Positions 32,225-46,354 of a stretch of 64,000 nucleotides of DNA are shown here, piece by piece (within the stretch, counting starts at the first letter, position 1; each line of letters starts with the position of its first letter). The DNA comes from Muscardinus avellanarius (taxonomy: Eukaryota > Chordata > Mammalia > Rodentia > Gliridae), in the NCBI GenBank assembly GCA_963383645.1, contig OY726563.1, positions 26,382,821-26,446,820 on the forward strand, in the 5' to 3' direction. The notes below the pieces were generated by a model that saw nothing but the letters and a program-made list of their open reading frames with translations, was not told where the DNA came from and made no database searches. The translations under genes were made by a program, and so were the position numbers.

Positions 32225-35200
32225 AAAAAACTAAGAAAGATATGTTGGTGCTCTTGTCTCATAATGCCCAGTAAATTGCAAATTTTATATTCATCTAAAA
32301 ATGTAGTATATAGAAATATTCCACATGTGAAATATTGTTCTAACAAACTCAACAATTTGCCTATTAATTGATAACGTTCCAGAAAAACAAATTTAAATTT
32401 CTAGAGCATAGCTTTAAAGTCTTTAGGGAGGCAAACCATGAGAACATCAGAAATGATCTAAAGAACAAAAGTAATGTATTTGTCCTAAAAATAGATTCTC
32501 AAAAATTTTTATTCAGAATGATTAAGACACACTTAAACTGAAATTTCAATTACATCTTAGACACTATTGTAGACTTAGACCTCATTGGGATTGTTAGATA
32601 TGAGATTTTAGACATTCTTAAATAGTTTGAGGAAATAATGTTTTTCAAAAACAATAGTTTTAAGATTTAAAAAAGGGAATTGAATGGAGATTTGGAGAAA
32701 AACAGGGGCGGGGAAATAATAGCTTATAGTAGAACGTACAATTTACCGATGGCCACGTTCTTAGTAGCCATAAAAACCTTGCTTTTCCTTTTTTGTTGTT
32801 GTTGACATATTAGTTTGTCCTTGTCTTTCTTAAATAAATAGATCTCAAATAATCTTCCTTGGACAAGAAAGACCAAATAAATGAAAACTGTTGCCTTGTG
32901 CTACTTTAAATATACCTCTCGTAGGGAGCTCTGGACAAATAGGTTTTTGTGCTTTATTTGTTAATAGACTTGATAGGGATGTAGGCTATGAGTGATTACA
33001 GAGATATGTACATATATTCATGTACATTTTCCTTAAATACCAAAGAAAAATAAATACCAAAAAATAGTGTACATTATTCACAAAGATTTTATATATTTAA
33101 TTTTGTTAATGCTTTGGGTTTAAGTGCACTGAAGGATAAAAAGATCATATACATGGAGCTCTTTATACGTATCTTTATAGAAAAATAATATAAATGTTAA
33201 AATCATTGGTGTCATTTTAGTTGCAACTTGTTTTAGGTCTTAGCAGGTGATCTCTGAGGGTAGCAAACTTGAAAGTCATGCTAAGGAATCGCTTTATCAG
33301 TGGAACTTGACATCACATAGCCATCGCTCTCAAGTAAATCTCTGATAGAATGGTCAATGAGCTGTACAGTAATATGTCTAAGGCACTTCTGGATTTTTGT
33401 GGCATCCATTCATCTTCATGGGTAAAAAAAATAAAATTGGTCTTCTGCCCTGACAGGAGCAAACAGATGCCTTATTTTCAATTCAAAATAAAACTGTTGA
33501 AAGTATAATTCATTAAATTTAGAAGGAACCTAGAGTTCATCTTACCCAAGCTTTTTGAAAATAACTTGAGGCCTCACTGTGGCCCAGTACCCAGATATTC
33601 TCTGTCTGCATTTGTGTTCTTAATATTAAAAGGTTATACTGTAGGGAATGAATAATTTACTGACCTGTCAAATAATAAAGATATCACCCAAACTGTCTCC
33701 TGATATGGAAAAGTAAGACAGAATTGGCATCTAGGGATGAACTGGATCAGGATTGAGACATGTTCAAGTCAAAGTTGGGGTAAATCAAGTTGTATCAAGA
33801 AGCAATGAGCAGAGGTCAGAATCAAAGGCAAGAATACAGCCATTGAGTAATTTACTTGTTTTCGACAATTGCTTCCATTTTTATCCCAGTGTCTAATATA
33901 TACAGTGATTCTTCTGATATAAATATAAGAAAGGTGAAAAGAGAGGAGTCTTATTTAGAAACTTTATACCTGGTGCTTCTAAGCTCAAGGGCATAGGTGG
34001 AAAAGTAGCCAACTAAGAGAGAGCCTACTGAGGCCAAATACAAATATAAAGATTTATCGGAGTCAACTATCTATTGATATATAAACTACCCTAATTAATA
34101 TTTTTCATAGATAAGGGCACTGATATTCAGTCAGCTCAGTAGTGTGAAAACTATCTCAGAGTAGAAGATCCCTCAGTTGGAATCAATCCCTCAACTCAGC
34201 AACCCATATTCTCAGGATTCAGATAGGAAATATGTTTCTGTCTTCCTAGACTTTGTGTAAAATTTGGAAACATATTTGTCACCATCTCTTTTAAAGGTTA
34301 TTTAAGTACGGCCACAAGGTTCAGCTATGAATAAAAGTTTTCAGTCATTAGTCAGATAGTCCTGTGTATGGTCTTGATGACCAGAAATGGTGCTTTTTGA
34401 TGTTCACAGAGATCTCTATTGGATTTCTTTACTGTGATGTGAATCCATAATAGCTCCAGGCCAGTATGGATTCTGTTGAACTCTATAGTCAATCTCATTT
34501 GGGTTGGTTTCTACTTTGAGTTTTATCTGAGAAATGAGAAAAAAAGAACCTCTCACCCGCCCCCCCCCTCTCCTGGGAATTCTGGGATAACTGATGCTTT
34601 TTCAAAAATTAAAAATACATATCACATATACTACAGGTATTTGCTATGGCTCTGATGAAATGCAAAAAGTATGCTTATAGTTTTCTGACATCCTGCTTAC
34701 TCACACCGCACTGAATAAGTTCCTAGGTTCAGCCCAGCAAATACATGCACTGTTTTGTCCTTAGGTTATTATGAGGCTTTCCAATATTTTGTTTTCCAAG
34801 CAGATAAGACAGACAAGTCTGCAGTTTTGTACAAAAACATTCCTGCCAGGTTGTTTGGCTCTGATATGATTCATTTGGCTGGGATGTGCACCTTAAACAG
34901 CAGGAACAAGATGTAAGAAACAGCTGCTTTTCCTTCTGCTTTCCAAACATTCTGTACAGTGTTCTATTAGTAGGTTAGAGTTATAAAAAGAAAAAGAAAA
35001 CTTGTATATATTTCTATGAGTATAGGTAACATATTAACCCTGGCAAAATGTTCCATTACACTTAATTCCTTAAGCGTGAACTTGGTAATCTACTACGGAA
35101 TCTATCTACCTTGTGGAATCTCTCTACCTTGTGAAACATTAAACTGGCTGAAATAGCAACTATTTTCAAGTCTTGTCTCTCCCCTATTTCCTTTCCCAAG

Positions 35201-36376
35201 TGGCATGTTTTCATCATTTGCAGATGAATCTCATACTGCTGGAATTATCTGTCCTGTGGAAGGGAGGGAGTGGGTCTCAGGTGGTAGGCCCTCACTTGTA
35301 GGATTGTTATTCTCATTGGAGGACAAAAGCAGCTAAAAATTAAGTTGTGGACAATCTTTATGACCATTCAGAACTGTCTTGTGTTTTCTCCTACAGGGAA
35401 TATTTGTTTCATTCAGATAATGGTTCAGGAGGGAAAGAGAGGTATCACTGTGAGGATCATAGTAATGTCCTTTCAGTGCCATCCAAACTTTGCTGTGGTT
35501 TCCTAGAAAGTTCTCATTCCACTTCAGTAGTGAACTGTGGCTGTGAAGGACAATCATTTTTGCCCTGCTTGGTTTAATTGTTCAGAAATTGGGAATGAGA
35601 TTTGTTTCAGGAACATAGAGCAGCAGATGACCATAAAAAAATTAATGATCTACAGTGGGAATGAATCTTAGGCATAAGGAACATTAGCAAAGTATATTGC
35701 CTTAGACTTGCTTGGGTAAAGTTTTAGACCAGGGTTCGAAACACTGACTAATCATCAGAATGATGGTGATCTTTCCCAAGTATAGTTTCCAGGCTCAATC
35801 AAACTCTACCTCATTAGAAATTCAAAGACAGATGTAAGGAAATACTTGTAGACTACAGCCCCCTCTAACCTATCTGTGTGATTTTGATGATTAGCCAGAA
35901 GTACAAAAGCTTCAAAAGAGGAAAATTGGAAAAAAAAGATGCTTTAAATAAGAAGTAAATAATAATAGTTAAAAAAATGAAATTATAATTCAGCTTACAT
36001 CAAAAACTGAAAAGGGCAAGAGGCTATTAAATTGTCACTTCTGAATGAAGACGAGAATACAATATGATTTTTTTCTAAGGAAAAGGAGTAAGCAATTCTT
36101 CAATTTTATTTGTTATTTTTAATGAAAACTTACTAATGAATAGGTGTGTTCTATGACAAAAAGCTTGATGAACTTGGAAAATAATTTTATTCCTGATCCC
36201 ATATGTGGATTTCTGAGATATTAGAATATATTGCAAAGAAATGTTCAATATTCCCTCACACACTTCTTTAGAAAACATGGCCAAGTATTTTAATATAGTA
36301 GTGGCTAAATTTTAAACAAGATATTGAATAATTCAACTTCAAAAATGTATGATGTGATCTACAAAGAAAATGATTT

Positions 36377-36614
36377 AAGAGAGACTTGAAGCCAGACGTG
36401 GTGGTGCAGTCTTGTAATCCCAGCGCTTGGGAGGCTGAGACAGGAGGATGTCACAGGTTCGAAGCCAGCCTCAGCTGCTTAGTGAGGCTCTCAGCAACTT
36501 AGAGAGATCCTGTTTCCAAATAAAGTATAAAATAGGTCTGGGAGTATAGCCTGGAGGTAGAAAAGCCCCTGGGTTCCACACCCAGTATCACACACACAAA
36601 AAAAAGAGAGACTT
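36377..36614 (+). repeat. B1-ID SINE with 11 bp target duplication
   Basis: Full dimer at 36388-36603, flanked by AAGAGAGACTT on both sides. Belongs to the GGTCTGGGAGTATAGCC / TTTCCAAATAAA subfamily. Confidence 0.95.
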
Positions 36615-37971
36615 CAGTTATGATAAAGTAAAGTAAAGGAAATAAGTAGATATTTATCTTATAAATGGTATTTATGTATAGGAAGTAAACATCAATTACA
36701 AACTGTAATGGACAATTATCAAAAGTCATAGACAAGTTTCATTAAAGTGAAGATAAAATCTCTAAGAGGCTTAATTTAAAAGTATATAGAAAATAAAATT
36801 AAATAACTTCCATCTCAAAATTCATTACCAAAATGTTAATTTACCAATCAATACCGCTGATGCGATTTTCACAATTGATTAGTTTTTATGTCTAATGTCA
36901 TATTTTTCATTATATTTACTATTAATTTCATTGATTATTTGAACTTCAGATGAAGATTCTCACCTACCAAATTATAAGAAATTTAAAAACAAGATATATC
37001 TAAATTGATATATTCATACTCATTTATAAAGATTTTTAACATCCTAACAAAGCAAACATACTTTTTCTAGAGCAAGTATATAATGCTTAAATAAATATTA
37101 ATATATTTTAAAGTATAATTCATGAATGTATATATATGTATGCTGTTAAGCATACATATATAAAAGCACATATGTGTGTTTTTTGTGTCCTTTTAATTTG
37201 GACCATAATAGCTAATAATCTTTATTGGGATTACATACAAAAAAGAAATGATTCACTTCTGTTTTATAAAACATTTCAGAAATGTCAGTACAAGTGGCTA
37301 AGGAAATATTACTGAATAGAGTAAGTTATATTTTTAAAAAATGATGTACTACTCAAAAAAAATTCCCATGATTCATGTTGATTAAAATAAAAAAGAAACA
37401 GACTTTACCATGAACCCCTTTCTTGTGAAGGTTGTAGGGTTTTTCAGCTCTTGTATTTATAATATACAGGACAATTAAACTCAAATATAAAATATATATT
37501 AAAGTACTATTAAAAATAAGAATCAAGGTAACTCACACAATTGATGGTAGCACAAGAAGGATGCCTTTTTCAGATAACAAAAGAAGTGACAGTAAATAGA
37601 GAAGAAAAAATTCTACTTTACAAAGAAAATAATATACATTTTCATGTCTATTTTTATATCGAAAGGTTTGGGCTACTGAGTTTATAGCCTCGTGTAAATT
37701 TTACACAAGTGGTTTTATTCCCATCAAAATTTAATATCACTTGTGCAATTATTCAATTAAAATTATTATGGGAACAAATTGCACAGTCCACTACTCAGCT
37801 CAGAAATGAAGTCACCTTGAACACAGATGTTTGCCCTAACAGTCTGCTTGCAGTGCAATTTTTATAGGAAGATAATAGTTTTATCACTAAGCATTTGACC
37901 TAGGAAAGTCAAGATTCAAGAGATCTATTATCTTTCTTATCTTTCTATTATCTTTCTTCTTCAAGAAAGCA

Positions 37972-38166
37972 GCTGTGTGCGGTGGTGCACACCTGTAATC
38001 ACAGCTACTCAGGAGGCTGAAGCACAAGGACTGCATGTTCAAGGCCAGACCTAGAAAATTATGAGATCCTGTCTCAAAATAAAAGTAAAATAAAAAGCCC
38101 TGGGACTGTAGCTCAGTGGTAGAATGTCCCTGGGCTCAATCCTTAGTACCATAAGAAAAAAAAAAT
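37972..38166 (+). repeat. B1-ID SINE
   Basis: TGTGTGCGGTGGTGCACACC through CCCTGGGACTGTAGCTCAGT to TCCTTAGTACCATAAG. Confidence 0.9.
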
Positions 38167-40904
38167 CTAAGAAAAGAAAGCTCCAAATTCAAAACATGGG
38201 AAATGTAACCCTAACAATCTGTCATTGTTATTAACACATCAAGATGTAAAAATGTACCTTTCAAATATTATAGCATTATTGTTTGTTAGTGATCTCCATT
38301 GAAATTTTTAAGCAATAATATTTTGGAGGAATAGAGTTAATTTCCTAGCTTCAGAACACTTTCAAAACCAGTTAAAATGTAAAAAATAATAAAATATATA
38401 CAGTGGTACTTGGAATTGGCTTTTTGGCCATGAAATCTGTGTGGTAATTGATTCTAGGAGAGTATATACTTTGTTTAATGCTCTGTTATTGCTGCTTTGT
38501 AATTCTTAAATTTTGATCAGAAGACCTAAAATTTTCTTTTTGTGCTATACCCCCCAAAGTATGCAGCTTATCCTGATTACAATAATTTGGAGGAAATAGC
38601 CAACAGATAAAAGGCTGAAATAAGAATGCATTCTAAATTGGATGAGACTGACGGAGAAACAGATGCATGCAATTCACATTAGAGGGACCAGGACACAGTG
38701 ACATACTGAGGTAAAAGGAATATCAAATGAGTAACTTTCAAAGATGAATACAGTTAGAAGACAATTCTTCAAAGACCAGCCTCTTAGTTGCTTTATGATA
38801 AAAACAAAATACATCCCGGAAATATCAATTAGAGATAGTACAAGTAAAAGCACCTTTTCTTGAGTATGTATCTGTTGAGTATGTATCTGTATGTGTATGG
38901 TTCTGAATAAAAGTAATTGTTTTGCAGAAAATTGTAGAAAAAACTCAGATTAAAAAAAAAGTGTTCCCATTACAAATCATTTCATTTGGGAGAGTGGAAA
39001 GTACTTCTAGCAGGAGTTCTTTTGCGGTGAAGTACTTGCTAACAGTTCTGTTCATCTGAAATTAATGTTTACAATAAAAACACTCATATTCCAAAAATGT
39101 CTACTCTCACTCATTAGGACCAGTTCTCTATTCCACCAGCTCCCTTTCCTCATGCCATAATCTAATCAACACAAATATTTATCTTCTTATAAAGGGTAAG
39201 GGTTTTTCATGAGTAAAATTTCTCAATCTTCCTTATTTTCAACCTCAAAAATATCTTTGAATTATGTTTCCTCTTTCGCTCTTCTAAAGTCAGTGCATGC
39301 ATTTTGCTCATGTATTTTTTTATCATGGAAGTCTTTGTTTTTATATAGTAAGTATTTCTCCCTATTGGATCTACTATTAGATTGAAAACATGCTTAAATA
39401 TTTACTATCTGGGAAACCAACATATCTTTTTTTGTCCTATTACTCAATTTAGGTTCCCGGTCCTCTTCTCTCATGTTTTCATCAAGCAACATCGAAGGCC
39501 TCTACTTTACCATGGCTTATTTCTGCTCTTCCCTCATTTGAATCTCAGAGCTGACTCTCTACTCCCCATGCATTTGGACAAGGCAAATGTAATTAAAGAG
39601 TGAAGGAGTAAATGGGAATAGAACCATGGAATCCAATTAATATCAACTCCTGTTTTAAAGAGAAAGAGACATAAGAATATTGAATGTTTTTGTTAATATG
39701 CTGTGAAAGGAGTTAAATATTAGAATGAGGCTAATTCTTAGTTTCATAACTCTATGCTATTTTAGATGAAATTTATTGCTTCATGACATTTTATTTTCTA
39801 AATACAGGTTGCCTTGTTCATATGCTTTCCAAGACCTTAAGAGTAATCCAATGAATAATTTAATATAAAGATCTATCCTTATTGGCCTAATATTTTTTTC
39901 ACAAAACTTATACCTTAGCAACAAAACAGCACTTTAAAAAAGTTTCTTTCTTCGGTCAATGTTTAAGGCATATGTTTAAGAAGAGTTTTTTAAGGTGCCT
40001 AGCCTATTTATAACTAGAGGCCAATATTATTGATATTTTTCTTACAGGCACAGCAATATAGAGGGATTTAAAATAGAGCTTACTGTGATTGAAGTTAAAA
40101 TCACTTGATTAATACAGAAAAATGCAAATTGCTCATATATACCTGCCATTGCCTGCCAGATGATATTTAGATCTGCTGAGGCCATCCTTCAGATCAACTG
40201 AGAGGCTGGCAAAGAAAGAAAGGATTCTAAGTTCACTTTAAGGTTTTTGGCCTGAGTAACTTAAGAAATGAGTTAGCATTACCAAGGATAGAGAAAATTG
40301 TGTTGGGTAGCTTTGACAGGAGCACAAACCTGAGAATAAGTTTGAGTACATTAGGAGATGTCCACATAGAATTTTAGAATAGAGAACTGGAAATAGAGTG
40401 TGGAGTTTAGGGCAGAGGTCTGTGACAAAGATGATATTTTGAGAATCATTAGCATGTAAATGACATTAAAGCCATGACACTGCATAAAATATGAAAGAGT
40501 GGACAAAGAAAGCAAAGAGCTTATATATTGGTTTATACACGACTAGATCCAGCTTGCCAATAATTTATTTTAGGAAATTCCTTATATATTTATGAGAGCA
40601 ACTGGCATAGGGTTTTCCTTCCTGTATCATTTTCATCCAATTTTGGAAAAATATTCCTAATCCTGTATTTTCCAACTGTATATAATTATTTTCTAATCTT
40701 ATATTTTCTAGCATTATAATAATTAATGTTGGAATTATCTATTCTAGGAAGTATGTTACAATTTGACTTTACAATAATCTCAATTTTATGTTTAATTTTT
40801 GGGAAGATTATTGACTTGTGACTAAAATCTTATTTCTCTTCAAGGCTCCTGTATCATTCCCTATTACTATTGTTACCATATTGCTAGGAAATCATTCATT
40901 TTAT

Positions 40905-41144
40905 TTAAGTTTTTATATTTTTATATAAATTTTTATATAAATTTATATAAATTTTTATAAATTTTTATAAATTTTATAAATTTTTATAAATTTTATAAAT
41001 TTATATATTTTATATATTTTATAAATTTATATAATTTTATATAATTTTATAAATTTATATAAATTTATATAAATTTTATATAAATTTTTATATAAAATTT
41101 TTTTATATATTTAAGTTTTTATATTTTAAGTTTTTATATTTATA

Positions 41145-41180
<36 letters not shown>
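40905..41180. repeat. AT-rich low-complexity array with (TA)n
   Basis: Irregular repeats of TTTTTATAAATTTTATA units pass into a (TA)n run at about 41145-41180. A SINE is inserted immediately after it. Confidence 0.95.
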
Positions 41181-41185
<5 letters not shown>

Positions 41186-41371
41186 GTGGTACTGGGGTTC
41201 CTGGAAGCCCTTCTACCTCCGGGCTACACTCCCAGACCTCTTTTTACATTTTATATTTGGAAACAGGGTCTCCTAAGCCAGCGGCGCGCGGCTGGCTTCG
41301 AACCTGCGCGATCCTCCTGTCTCTGCCTCCCAAGCGCGGGGATTACAAGCGTGCGCCACCACACCCGGCCA
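41181..41371 (-). repeat. B1-ID SINE, CpG-rich young copy
   Basis: The plus strand shows GGTGGTACTGGGGTTCCTGG, AGCGGCGCGCGGCTGGCTTC and AAGCGTGCGCCACCACACCC. Many CpG sites survive, suggesting recent insertion. Confidence 0.95.
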
Positions 41372-42009
41372 ATATTTTATATTTTATTTGTTTTAAATAT
41401 ATGACTGTAGTTATCATAATTATATTTCTATTTTAAAATTTTATTTTTTCATGATTTATTCTTGGTCTTGACATACCTTGCCAGAAGTTAGTGTTTTCAA
41501 TCTAATTAAATATAAACATTTTAATATTATTTATTATGGTTTTTATTTTATTTCTTATATTATTTTTTCTCTCTGAATTTATTTTCTCTCATTTTATTCT
41601 ATTTTTCCTATCTTTCTGAGATGAAAAGTTAGATTCTTAGTTTTTAGACAGTGTTTTTATTTTATAAAAATTAAAGTGAGTACATAGGCTTTAATATGTA
41701 TTTTTATTTTCATTATGACTCAGTTATGTGCATTTAAATTGTCCATTTTGATTTCACCTTTAAAACTTTAATTATTTAAGTTTTTCTTATTGATTCTAAC
41801 ATGTTACTAATTTCTCTCAGAATAAAAAAATATGGTTAGAGGATTATATTTCTCTTGTACTACACATCTATTTTCCTTTTGTTTATAATTTGGGCCTCAG
41901 TTTATGAGATTGCATCTGTGTATTATTTATTCATTTTCTTAACTCGCCACTTAATTTAGTATACATTAAATGTACTCATATTTGACAGAGTATATTTTAG
42001 TTTGTTTTG

Positions 42010-43090
42010 CTTTCCTTTTTTATTTATTTATTGGTGTTTTTTAATCATACATCTTGATGAGGTTCAGGATGGTAGAGGCATACATACACACATCACTCAT
42101 TTAGCCCTTCCTCAATCCCTACCCCATTCCCTCTCCCCTCCCTCCTTCTTGGTTTGGTTTAGTGATTGACTTTGAGAAGTTTGTGAATGTACATTATGTG
42201 TATTAGCGTGTTGACCTCTTCCCCCTCCCATCTCCCTCAGTTAGGTTGCCTTCTTTATTCATCTAAGATTTCCCCTTCTTTGTAGTCTTTTCTATGACCC
42301 ATTTTCTCCCTAGCTTCTGCATATTAGGAAGACCATCTGATTTTTCACTCTTTGTGACTAATCTCAGCATAATGTTCTCCAGTTCCATCTATTTCTCTGC
42401 AAATGACATAATTTTGTTCTTTTTTTATGGCTAAGTAAAGTTCCATTGTGTACATATGCCATAGTTTTGTAACCCATTCATCTGTTGATGGACATCTTGG
42501 CTGGTTCCATAGTTTCGCAATTGTGAATTGCTCGGCTATAAACATGATACATAGGCACTAGTCTGGTAGTTTGGTTTCCATTTTTTTGGGTAGATACCCA
42601 AAAGTTGTACTGCTGATTCATATGGTATGTTTATTTCCATTCTTCTGAGGATCCTCCATACTATTTTAAAAATGGTTGTACTAACTTGCAATCCTACCAA
42701 CAATGTATTTCACATCCTTTCTGTCTTTTGTGTTTTTAATGACTGCCATTCTAATTGGGGTTAGGTAAAAATCTCAGGGTATTTTTTGAGTCCCTGATTG
42801 CTAATGATTTTGAACATTTTTTGTACATCTATTGGCCATTTGTATTTCTTCTTTTGTGATGTATCTATTAAACTCACTTGCCCATTTTAAGATTGGGTTG
42901 TTTTCTCAGAGGTGAGTTTCTTGAGTTCTCTGTATATTTTAGATATTAGTCCTCTATCGGAAGGGTAGCTAGCAAAAATCTTCTTTCATTCTATCAGTGC
43001 TCTGTTGAGGTTTTTGATAGTTGCCTTTGTTGCACAGAAGCTCTTCAGTTTAATGCAATCTTATGTCTTGATCCTTCTTTCATTTTTATT
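42010..43090 (-). mobile_element. LINE-1 3' end (3' UTR and ORF2 end)
   Basis: The reverse strand matches L1: CATCTTGATGAGGTTCAGGA (terminus), GCTTCTGCATATTAGGAAGA, CTGTTGATGGACATCTTGGC and GCACAGAAGCTCTTCAGTTT. A minus-strand translation at 42345-42545 includes AKLWNQPRCPSTDEW, seen also in the copy at 59690. The frame is broken. Confidence 0.93.
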
Positions 43091-43270
43091 TTCTAAATCA
43101 TCTTTATTGACTTTTACCATGCTTTATTCCCCATTCAATATTAAAATACATTTTATTTCTTCAATATTTTATATTTGCTAATTCTAATATCTGAAATTCT
43201 AGGGCAGGTTGTCCAAATTAACCCTGTGTTGTTGTATATACTGATTTTAAATGCTTCATGATTGGTTCCT

Positions 43271-43281
43271 GTGTGTGTGTG

Positions 43282-43316
<35 letters not shown>
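43271..43316 (+). repeat. (GT)n microsatellite
   Basis: About 23 GT units with one GC interruption. Confidence 0.97.
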
Positions 43317-43376
43317 TTACTGATAGCTGAAATTTCACTGAGCTGAAAACTATAAGGACCCTTAGAAAACAAACTG

Positions 43377-43571
43377 TAGTACTCAGTAATGAACTCAGGG
43401 ATATTCTACCTGTGAGCAGAGGTAGAACACCCGTAATTCATTTTACTTTTTATTTTGAAACAGGGTTTTCTTAAGTGGCTGTGCTTGGCCTTTAACCTCT
43501 GATTCTCCTGTCTCAGCCTTCCAAGTACTAAGATTTTAGGATTACAGACCTAAGCCACCACAGCAGGCTTC
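43377..43571 (-). repeat. B1-ID SINE, diverged
   Basis: The plus strand shows GTAATGAACTCAGGGATATT, GAAACAGGGTTTTCTTAAGT and GTCTCAGCCTTCCAAGTACT. Confidence 0.9.
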
Positions 43572-43759
43572 AGTTTTTTCTTTTTTAAAGGATTTGTATT
43601 TGTTTCTGACTAGTGCTAGTGTGCCAATTACCTGGAGCGGTTTTACCTTAATCCTTTATTGGGTATTTCTTAAGCCCTAGTGGTAGGACACACCCCAAAA
43701 TCCTCAGAGGAACAGGCCTATTAGTACAAATTTAAAGGTGAAGTAATAATTCTTCTTAA

Positions 43760-43971
43760 CATTTTTTTGGGGGGCAGTACTGGGGTTTGAACCCAGGGGC
43801 ATTCTCTCTCCAAGCTATGTCCCAGCATTCTTTTTTATTCTTTCTTTTGAAACAGGGTCTCACTGAGTTGCTGAGGGCCTCACTAAGTAGCTCAGGCTGT
43901 CTGCAAACCCAGATCCTCCTGTCTCAGCCTCCCAAGTACTGGAATTACGAGCTTGCACCACCATGCCTGGC
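43760..43971 (-). repeat. B1-ID SINE
   Basis: Full dimer. The plus strand shows GTACTGGGGTTTGAACCCAG and CCACCATGCCTGGC. CTTCTTAAC and CTTCTTATTAAC flank it. Confidence 0.93.
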
Positions 43972-44870
43972 TTCTTATTAACTTTTTAACCAGTAAGAAG
44001 AGAGACACATTTTTGTCTTGGAACCCTCTCCAGACACAGTTCTTCCTACCCATTTCACTGATAATATAGCCTCAATGTTATGTAGGATTTCTGTTCCAAC
44101 TTCCCATTTGCTTGAGTCTGAGGTTTAGATTTCTTTTCTACCAAATAAATAACCTAAGTTGTTCAAAATCTGAATTCCTAATATTTTCTTTTATGTCCAA
44201 GTCGATGCAAGGGTCAGTGTACTGATTATATTACTTACATGGTATTATTTTTATTTATTTTATTTTGTACTAAAGTTTTACTTACACTTCTTTGCAAGTA
44301 ATGATCAGTTAAAAATACATCAGTTGAACATATTCCAGGTGCTTTGTATAGGGCATTTTAGGAGATATAATCTGCCTTGACCCTGGGAATAGTTTACCTC
44401 TACAACTGTCATGCAAATTAATAAAATATATCTAAACGATTTGATAATTCAGTGTGGTATTACTTACAAGGGCCAGCAAAAGTACTGACAAAAACCTGAA
44501 TTCAAAAGTGACTATTAATATCATTACATATTAATAGGTCCTCACATTAGACAAAATCACAAAGTACATTCTTTTTATTAGACAAAGGGCTTTCCAATGA
44601 AATTAAACTTCATGATTGATATGCCACTTATTTTCCAGGATTACTTTACAGCGTTCCTTCAATCAATATCTGTCCATTATGGTTTATCTATGTTAACAAA
44701 GATATGACACTAAGGGAACAATTTAGTCATAACTATCTAAAAGAATGAATAGGTCCCTATAGCTACCAAACATTACTATGAAGATATAACAATAGTAAGC
44801 ATTTATGCCCCAAATAATGACACACCTACCTATATAAAACAAATACTTATGCATTAAGGCTCAGGTAGAA

Positions 44871-45072
44871 GCCAGACATGGTGGGGAATACCTATAATTC
44901 CAGTACTTGGGAGTCTGAGTCAGGAGGATGGCATGTTCAAGGATAGTCTCATAAGCATAGTGAGAATCTCAACAACAATGTAGCAAAATCTCATTTAAAA
45001 AAAAATCAAAAGGGCTAAGGGTGTAGCTTGGAGGTAGAATGCCCATGGCTTTAATCCCTAGTATGAAAAAAA
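44871..45072 (+). repeat. B1-ID SINE inside LINE-1
   Basis: AAGCCAGACATGGTGGGGAA through GGGCTAAGGGTGTAGCTTGG. CTCAG-containing flanks. Confidence 0.88.
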
Positions 45073-45398
45073 GACTCAGATAACCCCCAAAAAGAATATT
45101 GAAGAATTCAACACATCTCCCACATCATTAGATAGGTCTTACAGAGAAAAGATCAATAAAGACACTTCAGATCTAAAGAACACTATAAACCAACTGGACC
45201 TAACAAACATTTACAGGATATTCCATTCAACAACAGCTGAATTCACATTTTTCTCAGCCACTCATGGAAGCTCCTCCAAAATAAACCATATTTTATGCCA
45301 GAAGAGAAGTACCAGTAAATTAAAAAAATATATAAAATTCATCTTAAATATTTTCAAATCATAACAGATTGGAAGTAGAGATCAGTAACAAAAGGATC

Positions 45399-45572
45399 CA
45401 AGCCAGGTGTGGTGGCACATGCCTTTATTTCCAGTATTTTGGAAGGTAAAATAAGAAGATCTCAGGATCACAGCCAGCATATTGAGAGCCCAAAATAAAA
45501 TAGGGCTTGAGGTGTAGCTCAGAAGTAGAATGCCCTTGGGTTCAACCCCCAGTACCAGAAACAATAAAATAA
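45399..45572 (+). repeat. B1-ID SINE inside LINE-1
   Basis: GCCAGGTGTGGTGGCACATG through GGGCTTGAGGTGTAGCTCAG to CCCCAGTACCAG. ATCCA flanks. Confidence 0.88.
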
Positions 45573-46354
45573 AGATCCAGAGGAATCATACAAATACATG
45601 GAAACTGAATGACAAACTACTAAATAAAGACTGAATCACAGAAGAAATGATAAGAGATATTAAAACATTCCTAAAATCAAATGACAATAGAGTCGCAACT
45701 TATCAAAATATCTGGGACACAATTGAAGGAGTTGTTAAGAGGAAAATGTATAGCATTGAATACCCACGTAAGAAAAATAGATTGTACGTAAACAACCTAA
45801 TGATGAAGCTCAAGGTAGAAAATAATTAAAATCAGAGCAGAAATGAACAACGTAGAAAACAAAAACAATCTAATGAATCAATAAAGTGATGGGCTGTTTT
45901 TTAAAGCTAAGTAAGGTCAATAAACCCTTAGCCAACCTAACCAGAAGAAAGAAAAAAAAACAGACTCACATTTCTAAAATAAGAGATGAAAAAGGAGATA
46001 TCACCACAGATTTTGTGGAAATCCCGAAAATTATTAGAAACTATTTTGAAAACTTATATTTCAATAAACTGGAAAGGTTACTATCAAAGCATAATTATCC
46101 AATTTACATTTTCTCTTCTCTTTTACTCTATCTGCTACCTAATGTCTATTGAAAACAAGGACATTTTTGAATGAGACACAAATCCATAAGAATGATAAAA
46201 TAACTATTAATATAAAGAGAACTGGTGAAGGCTTGGATTTATAAATGCACTGTTTCAATACTTAAGACTCTAAAATGTTTTAGTCAATCCTAATATATTT
46301 TAAATCAGGCTGTAAGTTTTCTAAAAAGTATACAATTAATTAATTGCAATATAA

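Larger units (their letters stand above)
44750..46205 (+). mobile_element. LINE-1 ORF2 5' half, with two SINE insertions
   Basis: ATGCCCCAAATAATGACACACC, AATTCAACACATCTCCCACA, AGGATATTCCATTCAACAAC and ACAAACTACTAAATAAAGAC are ORF2 endonuclease-domain regions. Translations at 45886-46152 include NLTRRKKKKQTHISKIRDEK and DITTDFVEIPKIIRNYFENL, the start of the reverse transcriptase region. Stops and frameshifts make it non-functional. Confidence 0.9.

Noticed and set aside
35333..35577. Overlapping open frames on both strands (73-76 codons)
   Set aside because: The frames oppose each other and neither resembles a known family. The region is intron 29 with no other gene signal.
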